DNA of 64,000 nt. It comes from Sphingobacteriales bacterium. GTDB lineage: Bacteria; Bacteroidota; Bacteroidia; Chitinophagales; JADIYW01. The notes beneath the pieces are model-generated. The model worked only from the letters and a program-made list of their open reading frames with translations. It did no database searches and was not told where the DNA came from. Numbering within the stretch: position 1 is the stretch's first letter; every line of letters starts with the position of its first letter. The position numbers and the translations under genes are program-made. The DNA is taken from assembly GCA_016719635.1 (NCBI GenBank), contig JADJYT010000003.1, forward strand, positions 62,001 to 126,000, given 5' to 3'. Shown one piece after another: positions 38,976-48,592 of this stretch.

Positions 38976-39137
38976 ATGAAATTCACTAAAGAAATAATCC
39001 TGTCGGTGCTTTTTGCAGCTGCTATAATTTTTGCAGCTTCCTGCAACAGAAATACCGGTAAAAATGTCGGTGACGGGTGCGGAACCTGGAGTAAGGCGAA
39101 AACATCGGACAGTTTGAAAGTAAAAGATGGAATCTAG
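38976..39137 (+). CDS. Small lipoprotein, 53 aa
   Basis: ATG 38976 opens MKFTKEIILSVLFAAAIIFA then ASC, a lipoprotein signal with Cys at about 23, followed by a 30-residue polar tail (NRNTGKNVGDGCGTWSKAK). A TAACTTTA box lies 19 bases upstream, close to the -7 form. It is flanked by two terminators, so it is a separate unit. Small Gly/Cys/Lys-tailed lipoproteins like this are common and uncharacterised in Bacteroidota. Confidence 0.6.
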   Translation: MKFTKEIILSVLFAAAIIFAASCNRNTGKNVGDGCGTWSKAKTSDSLKVKDGI

Positions 39138-39176
39138 CAGATTTAAAACTGTTTTTTTTAAATGAACTGAACAATT

Positions 39177-39203
39177 AAAAGACACCTCTCCGAGGTGTCT
39201 TTT
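39177..39203. terminator. Bidirectional terminator
   Basis: AAAAGACACCT and AGGTGTCTTTT form an 11-bp stem around CTCCG between the small lipoprotein gene and the convergent TPR gene. Confidence 0.8.
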
Positions 39204-39234
39204 GGTTAATACAATATGAGATAAATGAAGATAG

Positions 39235-40028
39235 TTATTTGCAATACATCTTAATCAAATCATAAGCACCGTATTCCTGTAATTCCCCGGCAACACTCCA
39301 GTCAAAGCAGGCACCGGAATAATCTCCCATGTTATCTTTTGCCAGACCTCTCTTAAAATAGGCTTCTCCCAACGTCGGATTGTATTCGATGGCTTTATTA
39401 AAGTCCAGGATAGCAGACTCATGGTCACCTATTTTTTCTTTTACAACCCCTCTGTTGAAATAGATATCCGTATAATCAGGCTTGAGAGAGATCACTTTAT
39501 TAAAATCGAGAGTGCATCTTTATAAATGCCTACGTTACCTTTCGCTATCCCCCTGCTGTTATAGGCGTCTGCAAAATTAGAATCCAGTTTAATCGCTGCA
39601 TCAAAATCCCGGATAGCGCCATAATAGTCTCCGATAATACCTTTAACCATTCCACGGTTGTAGTAGGCATCAATATAGTCTGCCTTTAAAGATATTGCTT
39701 TTGTAAAATCTTTTAGGGCATCCTTAAATTCAAATAGTTTAAAATAGGCTATACCTCTGTTGTTATAGGCTTTGACATAAAACGGGTCAATGACGATTGC
39801 TTTGTTGTAATCATGTATGGCACCGTAGTAATCTCTTATCTCATTCTTCCTGTATCCTTCCTTAAAGAATTCAAGTGCAGACTGAGAGTACGCCTCCAAA
39901 CTGACAAAAGAAATAAGTACTGTGACAACCGCCAATAAATTAAGTCTGTTAAATTTTTTCATCTCTGATATGCTATGATGCAACTTGTATACCAAAGTTA
40001 AAAGAATACAGCTGGAAACAAATGACAA
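39235..40028 (-). pseudogene. Exported TPR protein, frameshifted
   Basis: Two frames (40028-39492 and 39495-39235) join into one TPR protein of about 264 residues. The break reads KDALSILIK in one frame and DFNKVISLKPDYTDIYFNRG in the other, so one base is missing near 39510. The N-terminus has a signal-like helix (LNLLAVVTVLISFVSLEA), and the body has at least six TPR units of the form DY.GAI.D..KAI.L.P.....YN.RG. The ending CFDWSVAGELQEYGAYDLI resembles the next gene, so the pair are paralogues. TPR arrays mediate protein contacts, but the partner is unknown. Confidence 0.75.
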
Positions 40029-40070
40029 ATATCATAACTTCTGACGATGTCTGATTATACCTATGCCGGA

Positions 40071-40814
40071 TCAGTTTCCTGCTGACACTCCCGTACCCGA
40101 ACAGTACTTTTTATGCATTTCTTTGGCAGGTACATGCCCTAACTCATCCGCCTTCATCCAATTGGAACAGGCATCCATATCTTCACCGGAGTAATAATAA
40201 AAGTAACCCATATTATAGTAGATATCCCCGTTATCCGGTGCAAGTTCTATCGCTTTCTTAAAATCTTCAACAGCACCCTTCTCATCCTCTGTGTAAAATT
40301 TAGAAACTGCGCGGTAGTTAAAGGCATCTGCATAATCAGGTTTAATTTCAATCGCTTTGCTGTAATCAATAATGGCACCTTGATAATCCCCTAAAACCTT
40401 TTTTGATCTGCCCCTGCAGTAATATGCTTCCGAATTGGAAGAATCAAGTGTAATAATCGCAGTAAAATCGCGGATAGCACTGTTGTTGTCGCCAATCGCA
40501 TCTTTCGCTTTACCTCTGAACAGGTATGCTTCCATCTTGTCGGGAGACAGGGCTATCACATTGTTGCAATCGCGGATTGTGCCGGTATTGTCGCCGAGGT
40601 TATACAATATCACCCCTCTTCTGAAATAAGCATCTGCCATTTTGGGTTCCAGTAAAATGGCGTTGTTATAATACTGAATCGCTGCAACAAAATTTCCTGA
40701 ATCGGATTTTACATTACCCTGCATTAGAAATTCCTCTGCCGTTTGAGCTTGCAGCAAATGGCCAATAAATATGCTGTTCAAGAGGATTAAAGAAATTACT
40801 CTATTCATTTTCAT
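40071..40814 (-). CDS. Exported TPR protein
   Basis: The intact 247-residue paralogue of the neighbouring TPR gene has a signal peptide (MKMNRVISLILLNSIFIGHLLQAQ), then about five TPR units (FVAAIQYYNNAILLEPKMAD, NSAIRDFTAIITLDSSNSEA and so on), then a Sel1-like ending (MDACSNWMKADELGHVPAKEMHKK). It is probably a periplasmic or surface scaffold. The two genes are tandem and likely arose by duplication. Confidence 0.85.
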   Translation of the reverse strand: MKMNRVISLILLNSIFIGHLLQAQTAEEFLMQGNVKSDSGNFVAAIQYYNNAILLEPKMADAYFRRGVILYNLGDNTGTIRDCNNVIALSPDKMEAYLFRGKAKDAIGDNNSAIRDFTAIITLDSSNSEAYYCRGRSKKVLGDYQGAIIDYSKAIEIKPDYADAFNYRAVSKFYTEDEKGAVEDFKKAIELAPDNGDIYYNMGYFYYYSGEDMDACSNWMKADELGHVPAKEMHKKYCSGTGVSAGN

Positions 40815-40940
40815 TAGTTTTATGGCATAAAGTTAATGAATACAATGCATTAACGCCATAATTTTTAACATTATAAATTCATAGAGTGTACATTAAATTG
40901 ATTTTAATATACAGGTATGAGATGTTAAGTTTGTAGCAGT

Positions 40941-42116
40941 TTAACTGTTGGAAGTTTCTTTTATTTTAGCCTTTTCTTTTTCCAGCCAGTCGTTCACCAT
41001 CTCTTTGGTCAGTTCCAGATGCATCTGAAATAATCTTCATCGCTTCCGTATTGTTCAGGATCTCCTGATCTATCTGTGCTTTATCCAAATTGGCATACAA
41101 GGTGAGTTTTTTATTCAGTTCATGATTGCGCTGACTGATATTCTCAAGGGTTGCCAGTTCTATTTCGTGTTCAATATTCTTCAGCTTTTCATCATAGGGC
41201 CCTTTGGCAGAAAACAGCTTGGTAAAAACAGGTGCCGTTTCAATACAGATAAACAACAACATGATAAACAAACTGGGCAGCTGCGGCAAGTGGGCAAGTC
41301 CGTCTAATCTGGCCATCAAACCGTCGTATCCGGAAATAACCGGCTGTGCTTTGGCGAAGGACGTATCCCGCTGTGCTTTCAGCAGTAAAATCTGTTTTTC
41401 CCGTTCATCAATCAATGGTTGATATTTTGCCTGTAATTCTTTCATCTCATGTTCAACTTTATCATACTGCATTTTCTTTTCTTTGAAAACCGGTCCCTTC
41501 CCCAATTTCATAGTTCCCCGCGTACCCTCCGCTTCGCTGATAAAGGAATTGTACAACGTATCTCTTGATGCAGCTGCTTTCGTAATTTCATCTTTGTAAT
41601 AATTGATTTCCGTTCGCAAACTGTCCATTACCGGATTGTATTGCTGCTCCGTTTTACGTTGTGCCTGAAGGGCAAACTCCCGTTGCTTTTCAGCTACCTT
41701 CTGTGCAATTTCACGTTCAAATATTTTCAATTCCAATGGTTTCGCTATCACAACAGCCAGGATAAATGCCAGCACTATTCTGGGCAATACCAGCTTAAAT
41801 TCATTCCAGAAATTATCTTCTTTCCGCAGGGTGGAAACGATAAACCGGTCAAGATTAAAGATGACCAATCCCCAGATAAATCCAAATGCCATGGCGGGAT
41901 ACAAACTGTTAAAAACAGTGTACAAAGCATATCCGCCGGAAAGCGATGCCAGCAGTCCGGTAAAAAACACCGTAGCACCAATGCCGGTGTATTTATTCTG
42001 TTCGGAATGCGGACTGTCACTCAGAATATCCGTATTGGCGCCGGAACACCACCAGCAAAATGTGTGAATCCGCTGATGGTTCGGATGGGTGGTTGGGCAT
42101 GAGGTATAGATTCCAT
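40941..42116 (-). pseudogene. DUF4407 membrane protein, frameshifts at both ends
   Basis: The open middle frame (41970-40966) holds two TM helices (VFFTGLLASLSGGYALYTVF; IVLAFILAVVIAKPLELKIF), a long coiled coil and a third TM (LPSLFIMLLFICIETAPVF), as in DUF4407 proteins. The true N-terminus is visible in another frame: ATG 42116 (MESIPHAQPPIRTI), rejoining after the T4 run at 42057-42060 to give CWWCSGANTDILSD. The true end is also out of frame: after KIIS near 41020 the sequence MHLELTKEMVNDWLEKEKAK continues to TAA 40941. Both need one added base. The function of the family is unknown. Confidence 0.7.
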
Positions 42117-42182
42117 AGTATTTTTAATTTAAGAGTCCTTTTACGGTTTAAAAAAGATTGCTTCCTATTGTTGGAATGACGC

Positions 42183-42926
42183 TTACTTTTCATAATGTTT
42201 TCGAATGGTTTGAACAATATCTTTGATCTTATAATTGCCATTAAATGTATATTCCAGCTTATCAAACAACCTGGATTTATAAGAAGTATAGCCCTCTTTA
42301 TTTATTGTTGAACGTATCAAACTGGTGTTCACTGTTTCCAGGACAGGTTTCGTGACTGTATGGTCCCTTTGTATCTGAATCACACCCGGAATCTGAAAGG
42401 AAGGAAAGCGGATAAGATCCGGTTTGTTAATTACAGGAACAGTTGTTTTAATTAATTCAATGGTATGTTTTTTTAATTCCGGCATGGGAACGATTAATTT
42501 TTCCATCACCGGCACCGGAAATACTCGAACCATAAAAGATATCTCATTATTGTAATTCCTGTTTTTTGCGATGAGATTATAGGTCGTATGTTGATTTGGA
42601 AATAATTCCTTTTTCCCTATCGCCTGAACAAATCCCACTCCTTCTATTGATATCCAGTCGGCATTCAGCACATTCCAGTGCAGTTCAACAGACTGCCCCT
42701 GCATAATACCATACTGATGGGAAAATCCCTGAACGCTTTTAATTCCACGTTTGTTTTGGCGGACATCCGATACATACAAGCTGTAAGAGATGATAGGTTC
42801 TGTGAGATGGTCCGGCGATTCTTTTGGCTTGAATTCATGAAGTTTCACCACCGAATCAGATTTTGCCCGGAAAATCATCCATCCCGCAAGAAACAGAATT
42901 AACAATACAATCAGAGTAGTTGTCAA
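42183..42926 (-). CDS. Membrane-anchored hypothetical protein
   Basis: Intact 247-residue protein. An N-terminal TM helix (MTTTLIVLLILFLAGWMIF) is followed by a beta-rich region of about 50-130 with the ordering GQSVELHWNVLNADWISIEG and HTTYNLIAKNRN, resembling Ig-like/PKD-type domains in which charged probes orient strands. The C-terminal 90 residues are helical and basic. It is probably periplasmic and inner-membrane anchored. No family is recognised. It may share transcription with the DUF4407 gene, 66 bases downstream. Confidence 0.6.
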   Translation of the reverse strand: MTTTLIVLLILFLAGWMIFRAKSDSVVKLHEFKPKESPDHLTEPIISYSLYVSDVRQNKRGIKSVQGFSHQYGIMQGQSVELHWNVLNADWISIEGVGFVQAIGKKELFPNQHTTYNLIAKNRNYNNEISFMVRVFPVPVMEKLIVPMPELKKHTIELIKTTVPVINKPDLIRFPSFQIPGVIQIQRDHTVTKPVLETVNTSLIRSTINKEGYTSYKSRLFDKLEYTFNGNYKIKDIVQTIRKHYEK

Positions 42927-43118
42927 ATGGTTAGTTTAATAGTATATACGTCGCAAAACCCAAAAAGTATTACCAATGGTTCCCCTCTCCGGATTTTTAA
43001 GAGTATTTAAGTTATTAGACTTAAAAAAACCAGTCTGTCAAAATGTCACTTTTGTCTGGTTTTGTATATTTGCAGTCCATTTATTGAAAACTGGTAACCG
43101 TTAACTATCCGACCGTTC

Positions 43119-44583
43119 ATGAACGAGCTATTAGACTATATAGAAAACGAAAAGCACGATGAATCCCGTCAGGGAGAAGCATTGAATATGCCTTTACATG
43201 AAAATGAATTCAGGAATAATAAGCACTTCTATATTGAAAGTTACGGCTGCCAGATGAATTTCAGCGACAGCGAGATTGTTGCTTCTGTATTAGACAGACA
43301 GGGTTATTCCATTACGACTAACATTTTTGATGCGGATCTGGTATTGCTGAATACCTGCTCTATCCGGGAAAAAGCTGAACAAACCGTCCGCAACCGATTG
43401 AAATCCATCAACGAAATAAAGGAACAAAAACCCGGCATGCTGGTGGGCGTTCTGGGGTGCATGGCAGAACGATTGAAATCTAAGTTGCTGGAAGAGGAGA
43501 AATTAGTGGATATCGTTGTTGGCCCGGATGCCTACCGTTCCCTGCCGGAACTGCTGGAAGAAGCCGAAGGCGGACAAAAAGGCGTGAATGTATTATTGTC
43601 CCGCGAAGAAACCTATGCAGACATCTCCCCTGTCCGGCTGGATAAAAACGGGATAACCGCATTCATTTCCATCATGCGCGGCTGTGACAACATGTGTTCT
43701 TTTTGTGTTGTCCCATTCACGCGTGGAAGGGAAAGAAGCAGGGACCCGCAAACCATTTTAGCGGAAGCAATGGATTTATTCCAAAAAGGCTACCGGGAAG
43801 TAACACTATTAGGCCAGAACGTCGATTCTTACAAATGGAAAGGAGAAGAAAACCAAACCGGAAAAGAAGCTGATGTCCTGCTGAATTTTGCGCAATTGCT
43901 CGAAGCGGTGGCAAAGGTAAATCCGCTGCTGCGTGTCCGTTTTTCCACCTCTCACCCCAAAGATATCACGGACGAAGTATTGCATACCATTGCCAGATAT
44001 GACAATATCTGCAACTATATACACCTGCCGGTGCAAAGCGGTAACTCTGCTTGCCTGGAACGTATGAACAGGACCTACGACCGTGAATGGTATATAGAAA
44101 GGGTGAATGCCATCAAACGTATCATTCCGGATTGCGGCATCTCCAGTGACGTGATTGCCGGATTTTGCGGAGAAACAGAAGAAGAATATCTGGATACAGT
44201 CTCCATGATGGAATTTTGTAAAATTTGACTTAAGTTATATGTTCTACTATTCAGAACGCCCGGGAACATTAGCCGCCAGGAAATATGCCGATGACGTACC
44301 GATGGATGTCAAAAAAAGAAGGCTGAATGAAATCGTGGATATACAATACAGACATTCTCTGGAAAATAATATCAAGGACATCGGAAAAACATTCCGGGTA
44401 CTTATTGAAAAGACATCCAAAAAAAGTGAAGCGGAATTGTGCGGCAGGAACTCACAAAACAAGATGATTGTTTTCCCGAAAGAAAACTATAAAATCGGCC
44501 AATACGTCAACGTTTACATCGAAAGTTGCAACAAGGCAACCTTAAGGGGAAAAGCATTGGAATTAACGGATGATTACCTATAA
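43119..44583 (+). pseudogene. miaB: tRNA methylthiotransferase MiaB, frameshifted
   Basis: The radical-SAM enzyme adds the methylthio group to i6A37 of tRNAs. The first frame (43119-44228) has the UPF0004 domain with three Cys (FYIESYGCQMNFSDSE, LLNTCSIREKA, GVLGCMAE), the cluster motif SIMRGCDNMCSFCVVPFTRG, and the barrel. It then ends MMEFCKI. Removing one A from the AAAA at about 44219-44222 restores KFDLSYMFYYSERPGTLAAR and the TRAM domain ending at 44583. The whole would be about 487 residues, normal for MiaB. The lesion cuts off the TRAM domain and the last barrel part. Confidence 0.9.
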
Positions 44584-44604
44584 ATACAGCTAACTGAACA
44601 CCAC

Positions 44605-45861
44605 ATGGAATTACAATCCGTCAAACAACGATTCGGAATCATCGGCAACGCAGCGGCGCTAAACAGGGCTCTGGAAGTAGCTGTGAGAGTGTCTCCAACC
44701 AACCTTTCTGTTCTCATTACGGGTGAAAGCGGTGTGGGAAAAGAGGTATTTTCTCAAATCATCCATAATCTATCGACCCGTAAACACGAAAATTTTATTT
44801 CCGTCAACTGCGGTGCCATTCCGGAAGGAACCATAGACTCTGAATTATTCGGACACGAAAAAGGGGCTTTTACAGGTGCACATGACAAACGCAAAGGGTA
44901 TTTTGAAACCGTCAACGGCGGCACCATCTTTCTGGATGAAATCGGCGAAATGCCCATAGGAACACAGGCTAGGCTCCTCCGATTACTGGAAAACGGTGAA
45001 TTTATAAAGGTAGGCTCATCCGTCGTTCAGAAAACGGATGTACGTGTCCTGGCGGCGACCAATGTCGACCTGCCTAAACTGATCCAGCAGGGAAAATTCA
45101 GGGAAGATTTGTACTACCGGTTAAACACCGTTCCTATTTCCGTCCCGGCACTTCGGGAGCGAAAAGAGGATATTATCATCCTGTTCAGAAAATTCGCTTC
45201 CGATTTTTCCGAGAAATACAGAATGCCACCTATTCAGCTGGCAGAAGATGCCAGACAGGTATTGATCAACTACCGCTTTCCGGGAAACATACGGGAGTTA
45301 AAAAATATTTCAGAACAGGTATCTGTCTTATCCAAAGACAAAATTGTCACCAAAGAGGAACTGATAAAGTTCATCCCCAATATTGAAACGTCCAATTTAC
45401 CCGTATTGGCTCATGCTGCTGAATCCGCTTCATTCACCGACCGGGAATTGCTGTACAAGATGATTTTCGATATCAAGCACGACCTGAATGAACTGTAACG
45501 TTTTGTATGGAATGCCACGAACGGAAATATCCAGAATTCAAACATTGATTTCAGCGACATTATAAAAGAAAACCAGCATGCACCGCATATTGACTTTACC
45601 TCAAAACAATTGCCGGTTATTGAACATCCCATTCCTCAAAACATACCGGCAAGCAATACCGGAACCATCGTTTTAAATCAGGAACCGGATTATGTAGTAA
45701 CCAACATCGAGCAAAACCTCTCACTTGCTGACATGGAGAAAAACATGATTGTGAAAGCACTCGAAAAACATAAAGGTAAACGAAGGGATGCCGCTTTGGA
45801 TTTAGGTATTTCAGAACGTACATTGTACAGAAAAATAAAAGAGTATGAGCTGGAAGATTAG
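44605..45861 (+). pseudogene. Sigma-54 activator, internal TAA
   Basis: One frame of 418 codons has a TAA at 45496-45498. It encodes an AAA+ sigma-54 interaction domain: Walker A GESGVGKE, FGHEKGAFTGAHDKR with the sigma-54 contact loop, GGTIFLDEIGEMP (Walker B), the arginine-finger region and FPGNIRELKN. No receiver domain precedes it. After DLNEL comes the stop, then RFVWNATNGNIQN and a Fis-type HTH (GKRRDAALDLGISERTLYRK). A Lys or Glu codon probably became TAA. As written the DNA-binding end is lost. In Bacteroidota this gene regularly lies between miaB and lptE. Confidence 0.88.
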
Positions 45862-45865
45862 TCAG

Positions 45866-46399
45866 ATGTCAATAGCTAACAATAAGCATTACCTCATCAA
45901 CAAGATGCTGCTTGTCATTTGTATTTTTTCGGCTGCGTTCATGTCGTCCTGTAAGATATACCGTTTTACAGATGCCAGCGTCGATCCGAACTGGAAAACA
46001 TTCACCTTATCGCAAACACTGAATATTGCCACTTTGCAAAATCCGAACGCTGCGCCTTCCTTTACTGAAAGTCTGAAAGAAAAATTCCTGCGCGATACCC
46101 GTCTTGCCCTGAACAGAGACAACGGCGATCTGGAGTTCAGCGCCACCATTACAGAATATTCCATTGAACCCGTATCCATCACCAACACAGAAACAACGGC
46201 GCAGAACAGATTAAACATTACGGTAAAAGTAGAATGCGTCAATAATTCTGATAAATCAAAAGGTTACTCCCAAACATTCCGGGACGGGGAAAATTATGAT
46301 GCAAACAGACAATTTTCTGATGTGGAAAACGGCCTGGTAAGCACTATTTACGAACGACTGGTACAACAGATTTTCAACCGCACTTTCGGTAACTGGTAG
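45866..46399 (+). CDS. lptE: LPS-assembly lipoprotein LptE
   Basis: The start at ATG 45866 gives MSIANNKHYLINKMLLVICI and a lipobox FMSSC. The mature protein of about 145 residues has the LptE fold pattern: KIYRFTDASVDPNWKTFTLS, LKEKFLRDTRLAL, DLEFSATITEYSIEPVSITN and RLNITVKVECVN. LptE plugs the LptD barrel and helps insert LPS into the outer membrane. The call is supported by the conserved position after the sigma-54 regulator and before a TPR gene and secG. Confidence 0.88.
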   Translation: MSIANNKHYLINKMLLVICIFSAAFMSSCKIYRFTDASVDPNWKTFTLSQTLNIATLQNPNAAPSFTESLKEKFLRDTRLALNRDNGDLEFSATITEYSIEPVSITNTETTAQNRLNITVKVECVNNSDKSKGYSQTFRDGENYDANRQFSDVENGLVSTIYERLVQQIFNRTFGNW

Positions 46400-46400
46400 A

Positions 46401-48044
46401 ATGAATATTCAGATGCATCACATATTATCCAATCCTGCTTCCTTACATGAAATGCCGGATGAATTGCTGCAAGGCTGGATACAAAAATATCCGTATGTCG
46501 CATTATTCCAGTTAGCCGGACTGAAGAGGAAAAAAAATTATTCAGAGAAAGAACTGCAGCATACCGCTTTCTTCTTCAACAACAGAGAGAAGTTGTATTC
46601 GTTGTTAAAAGAAAAAACGATTGCACCGGCTCCCCTCCCAATTATTGAGAAATCAATGGCTGTAACTGAAACAGAAAAACCGGCACCGGAAATAACGGAA
46701 GACATTGTAATTCCGGCACCGCATATCGAGACTGCGGAAAGTAAAATGGAAGAAAGTCCTATTTCTGAACCTGTTGTGCTGCAAGATGCTGTTATCGAAA
46801 AGGCAACGCCGGCTCCAGACACGGTAACCATAACGGAAGAATTCAAACCGCTTTCCATTGCAGAACAGATATTGGCAGAGATTAATAAAATAAAGGAAGA
46901 GAGGGCTCATAAGACAGATACTGCGAAAACTGAAATAATTGAGACGCCAAAAACAGTATCAGAAAAAAAAGAAGGTATACCTGCAGAAATTTTGAGTGAA
47001 ACGCTGAAAGATATTCAGATTATTGAAACAACCGACAGAACCATTCTGGTAGAACCTGTAGCAGAACGTGAAGAAATCAAATTAGATGCAGCCAAGGACA
47101 TTGCCATCATTCAGAAAGAAACTGTCATAACTTCTGATTTGCCGGATATTGAAAAAGCGGCTGAAACAACAGCCATTACACCTCCTGAAATTCCTGTCAC
47201 TGATGGAAGGTCTGCCAAACAGATTTCTCCCATTATAAAAGAGAATGATGAATTGGGTGTTTCCGCGGAATTATATCCTGAACCACTGTTGGTTCATATC
47301 GATAAATCTACGCTCCTGAAAGAATCCATTCCAGAAAAGAATTATCCGGAACAAACAATCATCCAACCTGACAGTAATGTTATACCTGTTTATATAACTA
47401 CAACAACAGAAACTGTTCATCCAGAAAAAACCACTGAAATTTTAACAGAAAACAACTTATTTATTCCGGAGGTGGAAGAAGATATCATCGAAACACACAT
47501 TGAAACTGAAATCATAAGCGATAAAGTCACCCCGGCTGAAACTATTGCCCATCATTCTTACTCTGAAGTGGATGACACGCTTGCTACCGAACTGCCGGTT
47601 GTAAACCGAAAACTGGATGAAACGGACTTAAAAGAACCACATACATTTGTGGAATGGCTGCAGCTGATTGACGGAAATCTACCTATTCAGAAAACAGAGG
47701 AACCCAAAGAAAACACGGATTGGATAGAAATTCCAAGGTATGAAGTGGAACAGGCTATTGCTAACAAACAATTAAATAATCAGGAAGAAGCAAAACTCTT
47801 TGAACCTAATTTTGAAGAAGGTGAAGTGGATCTATTTCATGAGATAGATGAAGAAGTGACTAAAATAGCCTCAGAATCAGTGAGTTTTAAACAAGATATG
47901 ATGACGGAGACATTGGCTAAAATTTATATGAAGCAAGGCAAGAAAGACAAAGCAGTAGAGATTTATAACGCACTTCGCTTGAAATTTCCCGAAAAAAGTA
48001 GTTACTTTGCAGGCCTTATTGAAACAATAGAAAAAAAAGAATAA
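46401..48044 (+). CDS. Acidic low-complexity protein with C-terminal TPR-like end
   Basis: The 547-residue protein starts one base after lptE stops. The N-terminus is a short conserved helical domain (MHHILSNPASLHEMPDELLQ, GWIQKYPYVALFQLAGL), the middle 350 residues are rich in Glu, Thr, Pro and Ile with no fold evident, and the end is TPR-like (ETLAKIYMKQGKKDKAVEIY, LRLKFPEKSSYFAGLI). Proteins of this layout occur between lptE and secG in related genomes and are uncharacterised. It is probably cytoplasmic. Confidence 0.75.
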   Translation: MNIQMHHILSNPASLHEMPDELLQGWIQKYPYVALFQLAGLKRKKNYSEKELQHTAFFFNNREKLYSLLKEKTIAPAPLPIIEKSMAVTETEKPAPEITEDIVIPAPHIETAESKMEESPISEPVVLQDAVIEKATPAPDTVTITEEFKPLSIAEQILAEINKIKEERAHKTDTAKTEIIETPKTVSEKKEGIPAEILSETLKDIQIIETTDRTILVEPVAEREEIKLDAAKDIAIIQKETVITSDLPDIEKAAETTAITPPEIPVTDGRSAKQISPIIKENDELGVSAELYPEPLLVHIDKSTLLKESIPEKNYPEQTIIQPDSNVIPVYITTTTETVHPEKTTEILTENNLFIPEVEEDIIETHIETEIISDKVTPAETIAHHSYSEVDDTLATELPVVNRKLDETDLKEPHTFVEWLQLIDGNLPIQKTEEPKENTDWIEIPRYEVEQAIANKQLNNQEEAKLFEPNFEEGEVDLFHEIDEEVTKIASESVSFKQDMMTETLAKIYMKQGKKDKAVEIYNALRLKFPEKSSYFAGLIETIEKKE

Positions 48045-48045
48045 T

Positions 48046-48420
48046 ATGTTTACCTTTCTTACCATACTGATAATTGTAGTCTGTCTGTTTATCATCCTGA
48101 TCGTTTTAATTCAAAACCCTAAAGGCGGCGGATTGACCGGAGGATTGGGAAGTGCGGCATCCAATGTGATTGGTGTACAAAGTGCCGGTGACGTGATGGA
48201 AAAAACCACCTGGGGCAGTGCCATCGTATTACTGGCCTTGTGTGTGCTGACCGCCTTCGTCGTGCCTAAATCCGGAAGCAAAGAACAAATCAAGACACTG
48301 ACGGAAGAAGCTGCCAAGATGAATGTTCCGAACGTAACACCTGCCACTCCTGAAGCTCCGGCACAACCGCAACAGCAGCAGCAACCTGCCAGCAATCCTT
48401 TATCACAGCCGGGAAAATAA
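48046..48420 (+). CDS. secG: Preprotein translocase subunit SecG
   Basis: The 124-residue protein has two TM helices (TFLTILIIVVCLFIILIVLI and SAIVLLALCVLTAFVVP) separated by the classic SecG loop QNPKGGGLTGGLGSAASNVIG. The C-terminus is a Pro/Gln-rich tail common in Bacteroidota. SecG joins SecYE and eases preprotein passage. It is separated by one base from the upstream gene, in the same operon. Confidence 0.93.
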   Translation: MFTFLTILIIVVCLFIILIVLIQNPKGGGLTGGLGSAASNVIGVQSAGDVMEKTTWGSAIVLLALCVLTAFVVPKSGSKEQIKTLTEEAAKMNVPNVTPATPEAPAQPQQQQQPASNPLSQPGK

Positions 48421-48592
48421 GCCTAGACCAGGATGGTTTCCTCTATACCTTTTAAAACTTAAAGTTTTACTTCTTCCCTTTCTTCTTATACGTCTGTAAC
48501 AGTAATTATTATTGAAACATTCTGGAAAAATCAGTCGAAATACCCTATTTTTACCCTTGATATTTTCCAAACTTATTTAGTGTCTATTGTTT

